Shown here: piece after piece, positions 54,734-64,000 of the stretch | Position numbering within the stretch: position 1 is the first letter of the stretch | Layout: every line of letters begins with the position of its first letter | Assembly: GCF_001429395.1 (NCBI RefSeq) | Contig: NZ_LMJT01000002.1 | Location: 1-64,000, forward strand | DNA length: 64,000 bases | Direction: 5' to 3' | From: Allobosea sp. Root381 | GTDB lineage: Bacteria; Pseudomonadota; Alphaproteobacteria; Rhizobiales; Beijerinckiaceae | Program-made: the position numbers and the translations under genes | The notes under the pieces: model-generated | Databases searched by the model: none | Seen by the model: the letters and a program-made list of their open reading frames with translations, nothing else | What the model was told of the DNA's origin: nothing

Positions 54734-54941
54734 CGCAATCCTCTTCAAACTCGTCCGTCTCGCACGCCCACGCAGAAACGCCGCATGGACGCCCTCTCCC
54801 GCCTCGCACGGGAAAAGCTCGCGTCCAGGCGACGCTGCCGTAGCACGGTTAACGTCGCGTGATGAGAGCGGCGAATTTAGGGCGCTCCGCGCCCGGCGCG
54901 CATCGGCAAGAGGAATGCCGGTGGTTGTGGCCGAAATGCAC

Positions 54942-54970
54942 AAGGCTCCCGGCAGTCGACCGGGAGCCTT
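54942..54970 (-). terminator. Hairpin terminator after ldtR
   Basis: An 11-bp perfect stem AAGGCTCCCGG/CCGGGAGCCTT with a 7-base loop, 45 bases past the ldtR stop. The T-run is weak, so efficiency is uncertain. Confidence 0.65.
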
Positions 54971-55014
54971 GGGACTATGCTGCGCATCCGCCGACGGCGG
55001 ATTGGCCGTGTTTA

Positions 55015-55527
55015 TCAGAGCTTGTAACGGATCTGGTCGGTCCAGAAGCGTTCCAGGCGCAGCAGGGCATTGTTCATCCGCTCGAAGTCGTCGGCCGCGA
55101 TTCCGCCGATCTGCTCGACGGTGCGGACGTGCTTGTCATAGACGCCCTTCACGAGATTGTGCACTTCCGCGCCCTTCTCGGTCAGGCTGATGCGCACCGA
55201 ACGGCGGTCAATCCGCGAGCGGGCGTGGTGGAGATAGCCGAGCTCGACCAGCTTCTTGACGTTGTAGGAAACGTTCGAGCCGAGATAGTAGCCGCGCGTC
55301 CGCAGTTCGCTGGCGCTGAGCTCGGCATCGCCGATGTTGTAGAGCAGCAGGGCCTGGACACTGTTGACGTCGTCGCGGCCGCGCCGCTCGAACTCGTCCT
55401 TGATGACGTCTAGCAGACGGCGATGCAGCCGCTCCACGAGAGTGAGGGACTCGAGGTAGAGAGGCTTCACCTTCAGGTCGGCCTCTTCAGACCTTTCGAC
55501 AACCGAAGTCTTGACGCTCGCTTGCAT
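55015..55527 (-). CDS. ldtR: MarR family regulator LdtR
   Basis: 170 residues. It opens LYLESLTLVERLHRRLLDVI; the winged helix is SASELRTRGYYLGSNVSYNVKKLVELGYLHH (centre GYYLGSNVSYNVKKL), then DRRSVRISLTEKG, and the end is RLERFWTDQIRYKL. These match, from memory, the LdtR group described in Liberibacter asiaticus, which controls an L,D-transpeptidase and osmotic tolerance. It sits directly upstream of such a gene. The 205-base region before it is AT-rich and should carry the promoter. Confidence 0.88.
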   Translation of the reverse strand: MQASVKTSVVERSEEADLKVKPLYLESLTLVERLHRRLLDVIKDEFERRGRDDVNSVQALLLYNIGDAELSASELRTRGYYLGSNVSYNVKKLVELGYLHHARSRIDRRSVRISLTEKGAEVHNLVKGVYDKHVRTVEQIGGIAADDFERMNNALLRLERFWTDQIRYKL

Positions 55528-55732
55528 TGTATATCCCGCCTGTTGGATATCGGTCAGGATTGTTCTCCCGATCCGCTTCTGAGAAACACCATAGGCGGCA
55601 CGGATGAAAACGAGTTTAAATATCAGGATGAATCGGAGATTTACCCCTTTGGGTGAATCCAAAATGAAGCCAGAAACGCTTAAGCTAAAGCGTTTGTTAC
55701 CATGACTCGCCGCAATCGAACGGCTTGGCTGG

Positions 55733-56179
55733 TCAGGAGCTTTCGTTCTCGGCTGCCCATGTCGCCAGGAAATAGGCCAGGATCGCCCCGATGCAACTGC
55801 CGACGAACCAGGGCGTCATCGGCAGCAGGCCCGGAAAGAAGAAGCCGAGCAGCAGGTGGCTGATCGCAGCCAGGAGCCAGAGCACGCCGCCCCAGGTCGA
55901 GGTCAGCCAGAGCCCGACGGCGGCGACGAGGTCGATCACCGCGAAATAGACCACGATCGCCTGGAAGCTCAGGAGGCGTGCCTCGAAGGGCGGCTGGCTC
56001 AGCCCGCCGATCCCGAAGATCACAGCCCACGCGAGCAGGCCCTTGGCTAGCCAGAGCACCGACAGGATGCGCAGCAGCCAGACCAGCGTGGTACGCCAGC
56101 GCGTCGAGGCCGGCTCGCCGCTTGCCCCGTCATCGACCCGCGCCCCGCGCAGGACGTCGCCCTCGCCGATCAGACCCAA
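55733..56179 (-). CDS. Conserved membrane protein (DUF6163-like)
   Basis: 148 residues with four membrane helices (VWLLRILSVLWLAKGLLAWA, IVVYFAVIDLVAAVGLWL, GVLWLLAAISHLLLGFFFPG and a last one). I start at TTG, because GGAGG lies seven bases upstream and it follows the hydrolase stop; the longer ATG frame runs inside that gene. The family name is from memory and less sure than the membrane topology. Probably co-transcribed with the upstream CoA hydrolase. Confidence 0.7.
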   Translation of the reverse strand: MGLIGEGDVLRGARVDDGASGEPASTRWRTTLVWLLRILSVLWLAKGLLAWAVIFGIGGLSQPPFEARLLSFQAIVVYFAVIDLVAAVGLWLTSTWGGVLWLLAAISHLLLGFFFPGLLPMTPWFVGSCIGAILAYFLATWAAENESS

Positions 56180-56181
56180 GC

Positions 56182-57237
56182 TCAGGCCTCCAGCGCCAGT
56201 TCGCCAGCGCCGAGCGGCGCGAAATAGGCAGCGATCGCGGCCGGATCGAGCGCATCGATCGAGGCCGGGCGCCATTGCGGCGCCTGGTCCTTGTCGACGA
56301 CGACGGCGCGCACGCCCTCGTAGAAGTCATGGCCCTCGATGACCCGCGAGACGATGCGGAACTCGGTGCGCATGGCCTCGGCAAAATCCATTCTTGCGCC
56401 GCGCTTCATCTGCTCGAAGGCGATCGCGACGCTCGTCGGCGATTTCGTGGCGAGCGTCCGGCGGACCTTGTCCGCGAAGCCGCTGCCGGCCGAAGCGGCC
56501 GCATCGAGGCGCGCGAGCAGTTCGGGCAGGCTGCCGGCGCCGAAGCATTCCGCGATCGTCGCGCGTGCCGCGGAAAGCTTGGGCGCGCCGGGATCATGGC
56601 TGAAGCCGGCCAGAATCTCGTCCAACGCCTCGCGCCGCGTCAGCGCATCGGCGAGCTCCGGCATCCGGGCGCTCGGCACGGCATGGGTAGCGAGGCCGAT
56701 CGAGAGCGCATCGGCGGTGCCGACGCGGTCCCCCGTGAGGGCAAGATAGGTCCCGGCTGCATCGGGCAGGCGCGGCAGCGCATAGGTCGCGCCGACATCC
56801 GGGAAGAAGCCGATCGAGACTTCCGGCATGGCGAAGAGGAAGCGGTCACCAGCGATTCGGTAACCGCCATGCAGCGAGATGCCGACGCCGCCGCCCATGA
56901 CGATGCCGTCGATCAGCGCGACATAGGGCTTGGGGTAATTCCTGATGCGGGCGTTGAGGACGTATTCCTCGCGCCAGAAGGCGAGCATCTCGTCATGGCG
57001 GCCGGCCTTGCCGAGATCGTGCAGGGCGCGGATGTCGCCGCCGGCGCAGAAGGCTTTCTCGCTGGTGCTCATCACGACGACGCGCTCGACGCGGGGATCA
57101 TGCTCCCAGGCGTCCAGCGCGCGGGCGAGTTCGCGCACCATGCCGAGGCTCAGAGCGTTCAGCGCCTTCGGACGGTCGAGCAGCACGACGCCCGCCGCCC
57201 CGCGCAGCTCGCAAATGATCTCGGCGTCTTGCGACAT
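56182..57237 (-). CDS. 3-hydroxyisobutyryl-CoA hydrolase (crotonase fold)
   Basis: 351 residues, longer than plain enoyl-CoA hydratases. FCAGGDIRALHDLGKAGRHD forms the oxyanion hole region, IDGIVMGGGVGISLHGGYRI follows, and the active-site Glu is in FAMPEVSIGFFPDVGATYAL. The C-terminal helical extension is HIBCH-like. It releases 3-hydroxyisobutyrate in valine breakdown. The next gene starts at TTG three bases away. Confidence 0.9.
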   Translation of the reverse strand: MSQDAEIICELRGAAGVVLLDRPKALNALSLGMVRELARALDAWEHDPRVERVVVMSTSEKAFCAGGDIRALHDLGKAGRHDEMLAFWREEYVLNARIRNYPKPYVALIDGIVMGGGVGISLHGGYRIAGDRFLFAMPEVSIGFFPDVGATYALPRLPDAAGTYLALTGDRVGTADALSIGLATHAVPSARMPELADALTRREALDEILAGFSHDPGAPKLSAARATIAECFGAGSLPELLARLDAAASAGSGFADKVRRTLATKSPTSVAIAFEQMKRGARMDFAEAMRTEFRIVSRVIEGHDFYEGVRAVVVDKDQAPQWRPASIDALDPAAIAAYFAPLGAGELALEA

Positions 57238-57388
57238 GCAGTCTTTCGTCCCGATCGATCCGATGCGGCCGGTTCTGGGCTGCGGCGGCAGCGCTTGTCA
57301 ACGCGCGGCCCCGCACGGCGCGGGTCGGCATTGCGACCATGCGCCCTATATTGGAACCGTTCCGATGTGGTAAGAGAGCCGGCAATAA

Positions 57389-58513
<1,125 letters not shown>

Positions 58514-58529
58514 GTAAGCCAAGAGTGTC

Positions 58530-58658
58530 ATCCCGCACGCGCTGCGGCACGTGAGTGCTGCGGCGCAGATGCGGGATCGGTTTCAGGATAAGGCGCGTTC
58601 TGGTCACGCCATCCCGTGTCTGCGGCGCACCGCTTCGCGCTGCACCGCGCACGGGATG
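58530..58658. repeat. Two REP-like hairpins after hemB
   Basis: Hairpin one pairs ATCCCGCA with TGCGGGAT (58530-58577); hairpin two pairs CATCCCGTG with CACGGGATG (58610-58658). The second contains a 44-base stretch (58621-58664) repeated at 59081-59124 with three differences. The tandem lies between hemB and the YqeY-like gene. Confidence 0.75.
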
Positions 58659-58692
58659 ACACTGCGGCACCAGGAACATCTACGGTATCGAC

Positions 58693-59064
58693 ATGACGAC
58701 GGATGAAAGCCAGGGCTTCCTGGCCATGCTGAAGACCCACTTGCGGACAGCGATGCGCGACCGAAAGACCGCCGAGGTGACGACTCTGCGCGGGCTGATC
58801 TCCGCGGTCGACAATGCGCAGGCCGTTCCCGTCGGCGACAAGCACGACACATATGTCTTCCATGCCTTTGGCGACAGTGCCGTCGAGGTTCCGCGCCGGG
58901 CGCTGAGCCGTGACGATCTGCGTGTGCTCGTCGAAGCAGAAATCCGGAATCGCAACGAGGCGGCGGAGGACTATCGGCGCCTGGGCCGGGACGACAAGGC
59001 TCAGGAGCTAACGGACGAAGCCCAGATTCTGAGCCGCCATCTCGACGCACAGAGTTCGAGCTAA
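58693..59064 (+). CDS. YqeY/GatB C-terminal domain-like protein
   Basis: 123 residues, helical: LKTHLRTAMRDRKTAEVTTL, RGLISAVDNAQAV and LVEAEIRNRNEAAEDYRRLG resemble the YqeY domain, which is also the tail of amidotransferase GatB. Stand-alone members have unknown function, probably RNA-related. The gene is bracketed by two copies of the same 44-base repeat, so it may have moved or been inserted as a unit. Confidence 0.75.
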   Translation: MTTDESQGFLAMLKTHLRTAMRDRKTAEVTTLRGLISAVDNAQAVPVGDKHDTYVFHAFGDSAVEVPRRALSRDDLRVLVEAEIRNRNEAAEDYRRLGRDDKAQELTDEAQILSRHLDAQSSS

Positions 59065-59080
59065 CCGATCCGCATGGAGC

Positions 59081-59124
59081 TGCGGCGCATCGCTTCGCGC
59101 TGTACCGCGCACGGGATGACACCG
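59081..59124 (+). repeat. Second copy of the hemB-side REP-like repeat
   Basis: 41 of 44 bases equal 58621-58664, in the same orientation. Only the right half of the hairpin is present here. It directly precedes the lipoprotein-permease gene and would be part of its leader. Confidence 0.8.
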
Positions 59125-59153
59125 TGGACCGGGCCACGCTACCGTCGCGCGGC

Positions 59154-60488
59154 ATGCGCCCTCTCCTCCTGTCGATTCTGCTAGGCCTCGTGCTCGCCTC
59201 CTGCGGCGAGCGCTTCGATACGGACCAGCAACGCCTTTGCCGGCAGGCGATTCCGGCCGTCAACGCGCCGGGCAGCACGATCGCGATCGAACGCATCGGC
59301 GAGGGCCCGCGCCCTGCCATGCTGCGCATCGTCTATGTCGCCGGCAGCGAGGGCGGTCCGGCCCGGCGGCGCACGATCGACTGCCTCTTCGCCGGTGAAG
59401 GCCAGGGCATGCAGCGCGGCGCGCTGATCGGCATCGCCAATGACGGCCAGCCGATGAGCGATGCCAGCTTCTACCTGCTGCGGCGCTTCTATCTCGAGGA
59501 TCGGGCCGAGCCGCCGCCCGATCCCGGCGCGCTGAGCACCGGCTCGGTGCCGCAGCTGCCGCACGGGCTGGCCTATGGGCTGCAGCAGGGCCTGAGCGCC
59601 CTGCCCTCGGCGGCGATCTACGCCCTGCTCGCCTGCGCCTATGCCCTGATATACGGGCTCACCGGCCGCATCATCCTGAGCTTCGGGGAGTTCGCCGCGC
59701 TGGGCGCGCTCTCCGCCGTCATCGGCGCGGCGCTCCTCGTCTCCTTCTCCGCCTCGACGCCGGCGACTGGTCTGGTTTGCGCTTTTGCCGTCGCGATCCT
59801 GGTCTGCGCGCTGCACGGTTTCGCGATGGGCCGCTTCGTGCTGCGCCCGCTCGCGCGTGCGCCGGGCCAGCAGGTGCTGATCGCGACGATCGGGCTCGCC
59901 ATCGCACTGTCGGAGTACCTGCGGTTGTCGCAGGGGCCGGAACTGCGCTGGCTGCCGCCCGTCCTCAACGAGCCCTGGGCCGTGGCGCGTGCGGGGGACT
60001 TCATCGTGGCCGTCACGCCGCTGGCGCTCGCGGTCGCCGCGGCCGGCTTCGCCGCCACGACGGGCCTCCTGCTGCTGATCGGGCGCAGCGCCTATGGCAG
60101 GGCCTGGCGGGCCGTCGCGGACGATGCCCGCACCGCCGCGCTCTTCGGCATCGATGCCCGCGCCGTGCATGACAAGGCGCTGATCCTGGCCTGCGCCGCC
60201 AGCGGCATGGCGGGAGTGATCGTCACGGCCGTCTATGGCGGCATGGGCTTCGCCGGCGGCTTCGCGCTGGGGCTGAAGGCACTGGTCGGCGCGATCCTCG
60301 GCGGCATCGGCTCGCCGGCAGGCGCCGCGCTCGGCGGGCTTTGCATCGCGCTGTTCGAAGTGCTGTGGTCGTCGCTGATGCCGCTGGACCAGCGCGACAT
60401 CGCCGTCTACGCCCTGCTTGCCCTGGTGCTGATCCTGCGGCCCGGCGGCTTCTTCGGCGACGGGACACTGGCACCGCGACATGTCTGA
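59154..60488 (+). CDS. Orphan LivH-type branched-chain permease with N-terminal lipoprotein-like domain
   Basis: 444 residues. Residues 1-19 form a lipoprotein signal (LLGLVLASCGE), and about 20-130 form a soluble domain (STIAIERIGEGPRPAMLRIV) with no family I know. From about 145 a complete LivH permease follows (AYALIYGLTGRIILSFGEFA, then GLKALVGAILGGIGSPAGAA). LivH normally has no such extension and works with LivM, LivG, LivF and LivJ, none of which is here. The ATG is chosen over an upstream GTG because it opens the signal. It overlaps the next gene's first possible start by eight bases. Confidence 0.8.
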   Translation: MRPLLLSILLGLVLASCGERFDTDQQRLCRQAIPAVNAPGSTIAIERIGEGPRPAMLRIVYVAGSEGGPARRRTIDCLFAGEGQGMQRGALIGIANDGQPMSDASFYLLRRFYLEDRAEPPPDPGALSTGSVPQLPHGLAYGLQQGLSALPSAAIYALLACAYALIYGLTGRIILSFGEFAALGALSAVIGAALLVSFSASTPATGLVCAFAVAILVCALHGFAMGRFVLRPLARAPGQQVLIATIGLAIALSEYLRLSQGPELRWLPPVLNEPWAVARAGDFIVAVTPLALAVAAAGFAATTGLLLLIGRSAYGRAWRAVADDARTAALFGIDARAVHDKALILACAASGMAGVIVTAVYGGMGFAGGFALGLKALVGAILGGIGSPAGAALGGLCIALFEVLWSSLMPLDQRDIAVYALLALVLILRPGGFFGDGTLAPRHV

Positions 60489-60513
60489 CAGAGCACGAAC
60501 GGAAAGCCTGGCC

Positions 60514-61758
60514 ATGAGCGAGCCCTTCGCGATCACGCCCGAGGACATCGACGAGGCCGCGCGGCGGATCGACGGGCATGTGCTGCGCACGCCACTCGTT
60601 CCGGCGCCGCGCCTCTCCGAACTCACCGGCGCGACGGTCGTGGTGAAGCACGAGAACATGCAGGCGACCGCCTCCTTCAAGGAGCGGGGGGCGGTCAACA
60701 AGCTGCTGACGTTGGACGAGGACGAGCGCGAGCGTGGCGTCATCGCGATGTCGGCCGGCAACCACGCCCAGGCCGTCGCCTATCACGCTAGGCGCTTCGG
60801 TATCCCTGCGACCATCGTGATGCCGGAAACGACGCCGCTGGTGAAGGTCGAGAACACGCGCGCCCATGGCGCCCGCGTCGTCCTGCATGGCGAGACGCTC
60901 TACGAATCGGCGCAGAAGGCGCGAGAACTCGCGGATGCGGAGCAGCTCGTGCTGGTCCACCCCTATGACGATCCGGCGATCATGGCCGGCCAGGGCACGA
61001 TCGCGCGCGAGATGCTGGAGGACGCGCCCGATCTCGACGTGCTGCTCGTGCCGCTGGGCGGCGGCGGGCTGATGGCCGGCAATGCGGTGGCGGCGAAGGC
61101 GCTGAAGCCGGGCATCGAGCTGATCGGCGTCGAGGCCGAACTCTACCCCTCCTTCTTCAACGCCATCAACGCCGACGATCTCCCCGTCGGCGGGCCGACC
61201 GTGGCCGAGGGCATCGCCGTCAAGACGGTCGGCGTGCAGACGCTGCCGATCGTCTCGAGCCTGGTCTCCGACATCGTGCTGGTCGGCGAGGACCTGATCG
61301 AGCGCGCCGTCAACGCCTATGCCTGCCTGCAGCACACACTGGCGGAGGGCGCTGGCGCCGCCGGCCTCGCCGCGATGCTGAAGGAGCCCGGGCGCTATGC
61401 CGGGCGCAAGGTCGGGCTGGTGCTCTGCGGCGGCAACATCGACACGCGCCTGCTCGCCGCGATCATGGTGCGCGAGCTCGAGCGGGAGGACCGTATCGTC
61501 GCCTTCCGCCTGACCTCGAGCGACCGGCCGGGGCTGCTCGGCAAGGTCGCGAGCCTGCTCGGCGAACAGGGCGCCAACATCCTCGAGGTCAGCCATGGCC
61601 GGCTCTTCCTCGACGTTCCGGCCAAGGGCGTGACGCTCGACGTCACGGTCGAGACCCGTGGCAGCGCCCATTCCGCCGCGATCGAGGCCGCGCTGCGCGA
61701 AAACGGCTTCGCCCCGCATCGCGTCTTGCCGCGTGGCCTTGCGGAACCGGGGCGCTGA
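60514..61758 (+). CDS. ilvA: Threonine ammonia-lyase (dehydratase) with ACT domain
   Basis: 414 residues. The PLP lysine lies in ATASFKERGAVNKLL, the phosphate loop is LGGGGLMAGNAVA, and a Ser lies in ALCGGNID-type VLCGGNIDTRLL. About 340-414 forms an ACT-like regulatory domain (AFRLTSSDRPGLLGKVASLL). It makes 2-oxobutyrate, the first step to isoleucine or part of threonine breakdown. I prefer the ATG with GGAAAG upstream; an ATG 33 bases earlier, inside the permease gene, is possible. Confidence 0.93.
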   Translation: MSEPFAITPEDIDEAARRIDGHVLRTPLVPAPRLSELTGATVVVKHENMQATASFKERGAVNKLLTLDEDERERGVIAMSAGNHAQAVAYHARRFGIPATIVMPETTPLVKVENTRAHGARVVLHGETLYESAQKARELADAEQLVLVHPYDDPAIMAGQGTIAREMLEDAPDLDVLLVPLGGGGLMAGNAVAAKALKPGIELIGVEAELYPSFFNAINADDLPVGGPTVAEGIAVKTVGVQTLPIVSSLVSDIVLVGEDLIERAVNAYACLQHTLAEGAGAAGLAAMLKEPGRYAGRKVGLVLCGGNIDTRLLAAIMVRELEREDRIVAFRLTSSDRPGLLGKVASLLGEQGANILEVSHGRLFLDVPAKGVTLDVTVETRGSAHSAAIEAALRENGFAPHRVLPRGLAEPGR

Positions 61759-61807
61759 CCTGACATAAACGGACGGCGCATTCCGCGCCCGGAGACCAGA
61801 CTGACAG

Positions 61808-62281
61808 ATGACCGATACGCGCTCCAACCGGCCTCCCATCGTCGCAATGGGTGACCGCCCCATCCAGGACGTCAGCGGCGTGCTGGGCTCGCGGATCTTC
61901 GCCTGGATCGGCGACATCATCGTGCTCGCCATCCTCGGCACGCTGGTCTGGTTCGCGCTCGCCCTGCTCGGCATCATCACCTTCGGCGCGACCTGGCTGC
62001 TGATCCCGATCGCGACGGTCGCGACCGCGCTCGGCTATGCGGCGATCACGATAGGCGGGCCGCGCCAGGCGACCTGGGGCATGCGCATGGCCGGCCTCAG
62101 GGTCGAGACCGTGAATGGCGGCCGCCCCGACGGCCTGGCGGCGGCCGTGCATGCGCTGCTGTTCTACGTCGCCGCCGGCACGGTCGGCCTCTGGCTGCTC
62201 GACATCCTCTGCGGCATCGTCCGCAGCGACCGTCGCCTCGGCCACGACATCCTCACCGGGCTCGTGGTGGTGCGCGCCTGA
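61808..62281 (+). CDS. RDD family membrane protein
   Basis: 157 residues with three helices. The domain starts SRIFAWIGDIIVLAIL in the usual R..D pattern and contains TWGMRMAGLRV and RRLGHDILTGLVVVR at the end. RDD proteins are small membrane proteins, some with ion-transport roles. It follows ilvA by 49 bases in the same direction. Confidence 0.88.
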   Translation: MTDTRSNRPPIVAMGDRPIQDVSGVLGSRIFAWIGDIIVLAILGTLVWFALALLGIITFGATWLLIPIATVATALGYAAITIGGPRQATWGMRMAGLRVETVNGGRPDGLAAAVHALLFYVAAGTVGLWLLDILCGIVRSDRRLGHDILTGLVVVRA

Positions 62282-62418
62282 AGGCGGCCGCCTCGGCCAT
62301 TGCCTTCTTCCCTTGGCGATTTCCGGCTCGCCAAGGGCCGCGCGCCGCGCCGCGCCAGTTGCCTAGCAGATCGCTTTCTGGCTTTCTCTTCGCGAGCGAT
62401 GCGAGACGGACGAAGGCC

Positions 62419-62769
62419 ATGGCAGCCGAGCCGGATCAACCCGAGAGGATCGACTCGACATTCCGCAGCGGGTCGCTGACGGCGGTCGGCATCATTCTCG
62501 GCTTCTCGCTGACCTTCCTCAGTCGCTGGGCCGCCAATCCGAATGAATGGAGCCGCATCGACATCGTCCCGCTGGCCCTGCTGGGCACCGGCATCGGCAT
62601 ACAGCTCAAGGCGTTCTCCAACCTCATGAGCCGGCATTCGTTGCTCGCAAGCCATTACGACCGCACGCGACGGCTCTTCATGATCGGCCTCGTCGTGCTG
62701 ACGCTCGGCATCGCGGCGGCGCTTGTGAACGATGTCCTCGGCCTCAGCCGGCAGAACATGTTCGGCTGA
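62419..62769 (+). CDS. Hypothetical three-helix membrane protein
   Basis: 116 residues from the ATG preceded by a GACGAAGG site. Helices are at SLTAVGIILGFSLTFLSRWA, IVPLALLGTGIGIQLKAFSN and LFMIGLVVLTLGIAAALVND. No family is named with confidence. It stands between the RDD and bpt genes and probably has its own promoter in the 137-base gap. Confidence 0.7.
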   Translation: MAAEPDQPERIDSTFRSGSLTAVGIILGFSLTFLSRWAANPNEWSRIDIVPLALLGTGIGIQLKAFSNLMSRHSLLASHYDRTRRLFMIGLVVLTLGIAAALVNDVLGLSRQNMFG

Positions 62770-62882
62770 ACTCCGTCGCGCCTATGCCTCTTTCGACCCG
62801 GCGCAAGCCGGCGCTCGGTGCTTGTTGCCAGAACGGCGAATGATACACTGTCCCGCCAAGCCCTGTCCGGAGCGAGCCTGAC

Positions 62883-63629
62883 GTGACGCGCCCGTTGCGG
62901 GATGCCCCGCAATTCTATCTGACGTCCCCGACCGCGTGCCCCTACCTGCCCGGGCGCGAGGAACGCAAGGTCTTCACCCATCTCGTCGGCGCCAGAGCGC
63001 GCGACCTGAACGACGTACTCAGCCAGGGCGGCTTCCGGCGCTCGCAGAGCATCGCCTATCGGCCGGCCTGCGAGACCTGCCGGGCCTGCATCTCGGTCCG
63101 CGTCGTCGTCGACGATTTCCGGCCGTCGCGCGGCTTCAGGAAGGTGCTGTCGCACAACAGCGACCTGATCGGCGAGACGCTGCCGCCGCGGCCGCGATCC
63201 GAGCACTATTCGCTGTTCCGCTCCTATCTCGACGAACGCCACCCCGATGGCGGCATGGCGACGATGTCGGCGCTGGATTTCGCGATGATGATCGAGGACA
63301 GCCATGTCGAGACCTCGCTGATCGAGTACCGCCGGCGCGGGCCCGACAGCGCCTTCACCGGCCGCGGCCAGGGCGACCTCTTCGCCATGGCGCTGACCGA
63401 CACGCTCAGTGACGGTCTTTCGATGGTCTATTCGGTGTTCGATCCGGCGCTGGAGGCGCGCTCGCTCGGCACCTTCATGGTGCTCGACCATATCGAGCGG
63501 GCGCGGAAGCTGCGCCTGCCTTACGTCTATCTCGGCTACTGGGTCGAGGGCTCGCCCAAGATGGCCTACAAGGAGCGCTTCCTGCCGCAGGAGCGCCTGC
63601 TCTCCCACGGCTGGGAGCGCGTCGGCTAG
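62883..63629 (+). CDS. bpt: Aspartate/glutamate leucyltransferase (Bpt)
   Basis: 248 residues. The N-terminus has [18 protein letters not shown] and [12 protein letters not shown], the Cys-rich sites of Ate1/Bpt enzymes; [20 protein letters not shown] is the conserved C-terminal part. It transfers leucine from tRNA to acidic N-termini, marking proteins for ClpAP by the N-end rule. The start is GTG; the next in-frame ATG is too far in. Confidence 0.94.
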   Translation: MTRPLRDAPQFYLTSPTACPYLPGREERKVFTHLVGARARDLNDVLSQGGFRRSQSIAYRPACETCRACISVRVVVDDFRPSRGFRKVLSHNSDLIGETLPPRPRSEHYSLFRSYLDERHPDGGMATMSALDFAMMIEDSHVETSLIEYRRRGPDSAFTGRGQGDLFAMALTDTLSDGLSMVYSVFDPALEARSLGTFMVLDHIERARKLRLPYVYLGYWVEGSPKMAYKERFLPQERLLSHGWERVG

Positions 63630-64000
63630 ACCGCACACGGCGATCAATCGAGCCCGAATCCCCGCGCCGTCATTCGGGGCGCAACCCCGGATCCGGCCTC
63701 TGGCCGGCCCAAGGACGGGCTCCGTGGAGACCCGGAACCAATCGGAGGCCATTGAGCTCTATGATGGATTCCGGACCGGTGCGCCGGCGCGGCTTGTCCG
63801 GAATGAGGACGAGGGTGATGGCAGGCAATCGGGGAGACTTGAGAAGCGCTCGATCCATTTGCGGCCAGTTCCCCGGGATCAGGGCGGGCGCTTTCAAACG
63901 GACTCCAAGCGACTGTTAACGCTGCCGGACCGGCGACCTCCGGTCCGTAACCGGCAACAGGTTTTGTTCATACCAATCCGTGAGAATGATTGCATGGCGG
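63630..64000. other. Terminal gap with a repeat-like segment, no supported gene
   Basis: Bases 63665-63745 are rich in short inverted arms (CCCGGATCCGG, GCCGG, CCGTGGAGACCCGG) in the style of dispersed intergenic elements of this order. After 63760 no credible frame is seen. An ATG at 63995 may begin a gene running out of the window, with an AT-richer stretch before it as a possible promoter. Confidence 0.35.

Overview
The window reads as a chromosome segment of a GC-rich alphaproteobacterium of the order Hyphomicrobiales (Rhizobiales). The core gene order (DUF177-plsX-fabH-ihfA-merR, the CBP3-type chaperone beside bamE, hppA, thiL-nusB-ribH-ribE-ribD-nrdR-glyA), the LdtR/L,D-transpeptidase pair and the magnesium-type HemB fit that order. 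A Bosea-like genus is my best guess, but it was not checked by any search.

The window splits into two parts. Positions 1 to about 22.98 kb are accessory. This part opens with the end of an insertion sequence. Next comes a LysR-controlled catabolic regulon (0.4-10.1 kb): an SsuA/TauA-type ABC importer, an isocitrate-lyase/PEP-mutase-type lyase, an acyl-CoA dehydrogenase and a CaiB/BaiF CoA-transferase on one strand, with a LeuC/LeuD-type hydro-lyase pair divergent from them. A MarR-RND efflux operon follows (10.6-15.4 kb). Then come a truncated alpha/beta hydrolase, a PaaI-type thioesterase and a broken enolase-superfamily gene. The part ends with a TRAP transporter, an NAD(P)-binding SAF-domain oxidoreductase and a GcvA-like LysR regulator (17-22.5 kb). 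At 22957-22983 lies the isolated 3' end of a tRNA-Pro gene, without the rest of the tRNA. This is what an integrative island leaves at its far end, so I infer that bases 1 to ~22.96 kb are the right part of a genomic island.

From 23 kb rightwards the window is chromosomal backbone. It holds small stress proteins (CsbD, DUF892 ferritin-like), a quinone/electrophile-defence-like set (hydrolase, VOC dioxygenase, DoxX, LysR), a SugE-type SMR exporter, fatty acid and phospholipid initiation genes with IHF alpha, outer-membrane assembly (BamE), a small SDR/LysR/EamA group, a proton-pumping pyrophosphatase, ureidoglycine aminohydrolase with an MFS carrier, the thiL/nusB/riboflavin/nrdR/glyA block interrupted by a PIN toxin-antitoxin pair, a large autotransporter whose 5' third is unusually AT-rich, an L,D-transpeptidase with its LdtR-like regulator, 3-hydroxyisobutyryl-CoA hydrolase, hemB, a YqeY-like gene between two copies of a REP-like repeat, an orphan LivH permease fused to a lipoprotein-like domain, threonine ammonia-lyase, an RDD protein and the Bpt aminoacyl-tRNA-protein transferase.

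Working picture: the two island catabolic sets each carry their own importer, enzymes and LysR regulator. In the first set a 15-base motif with the same AGC-N7-GCT dyad lies before both divergent transcription units, so the regulator probably controls importer, lyase and hydro-lyase together. The hydro-lyase plus KKCGH-type lyase combination matches the last two steps known for 2,3-dimethylmaleate breakdown (hydration, then cleavage to pyruvate and propionate). The real substrate is not proven by sequence.
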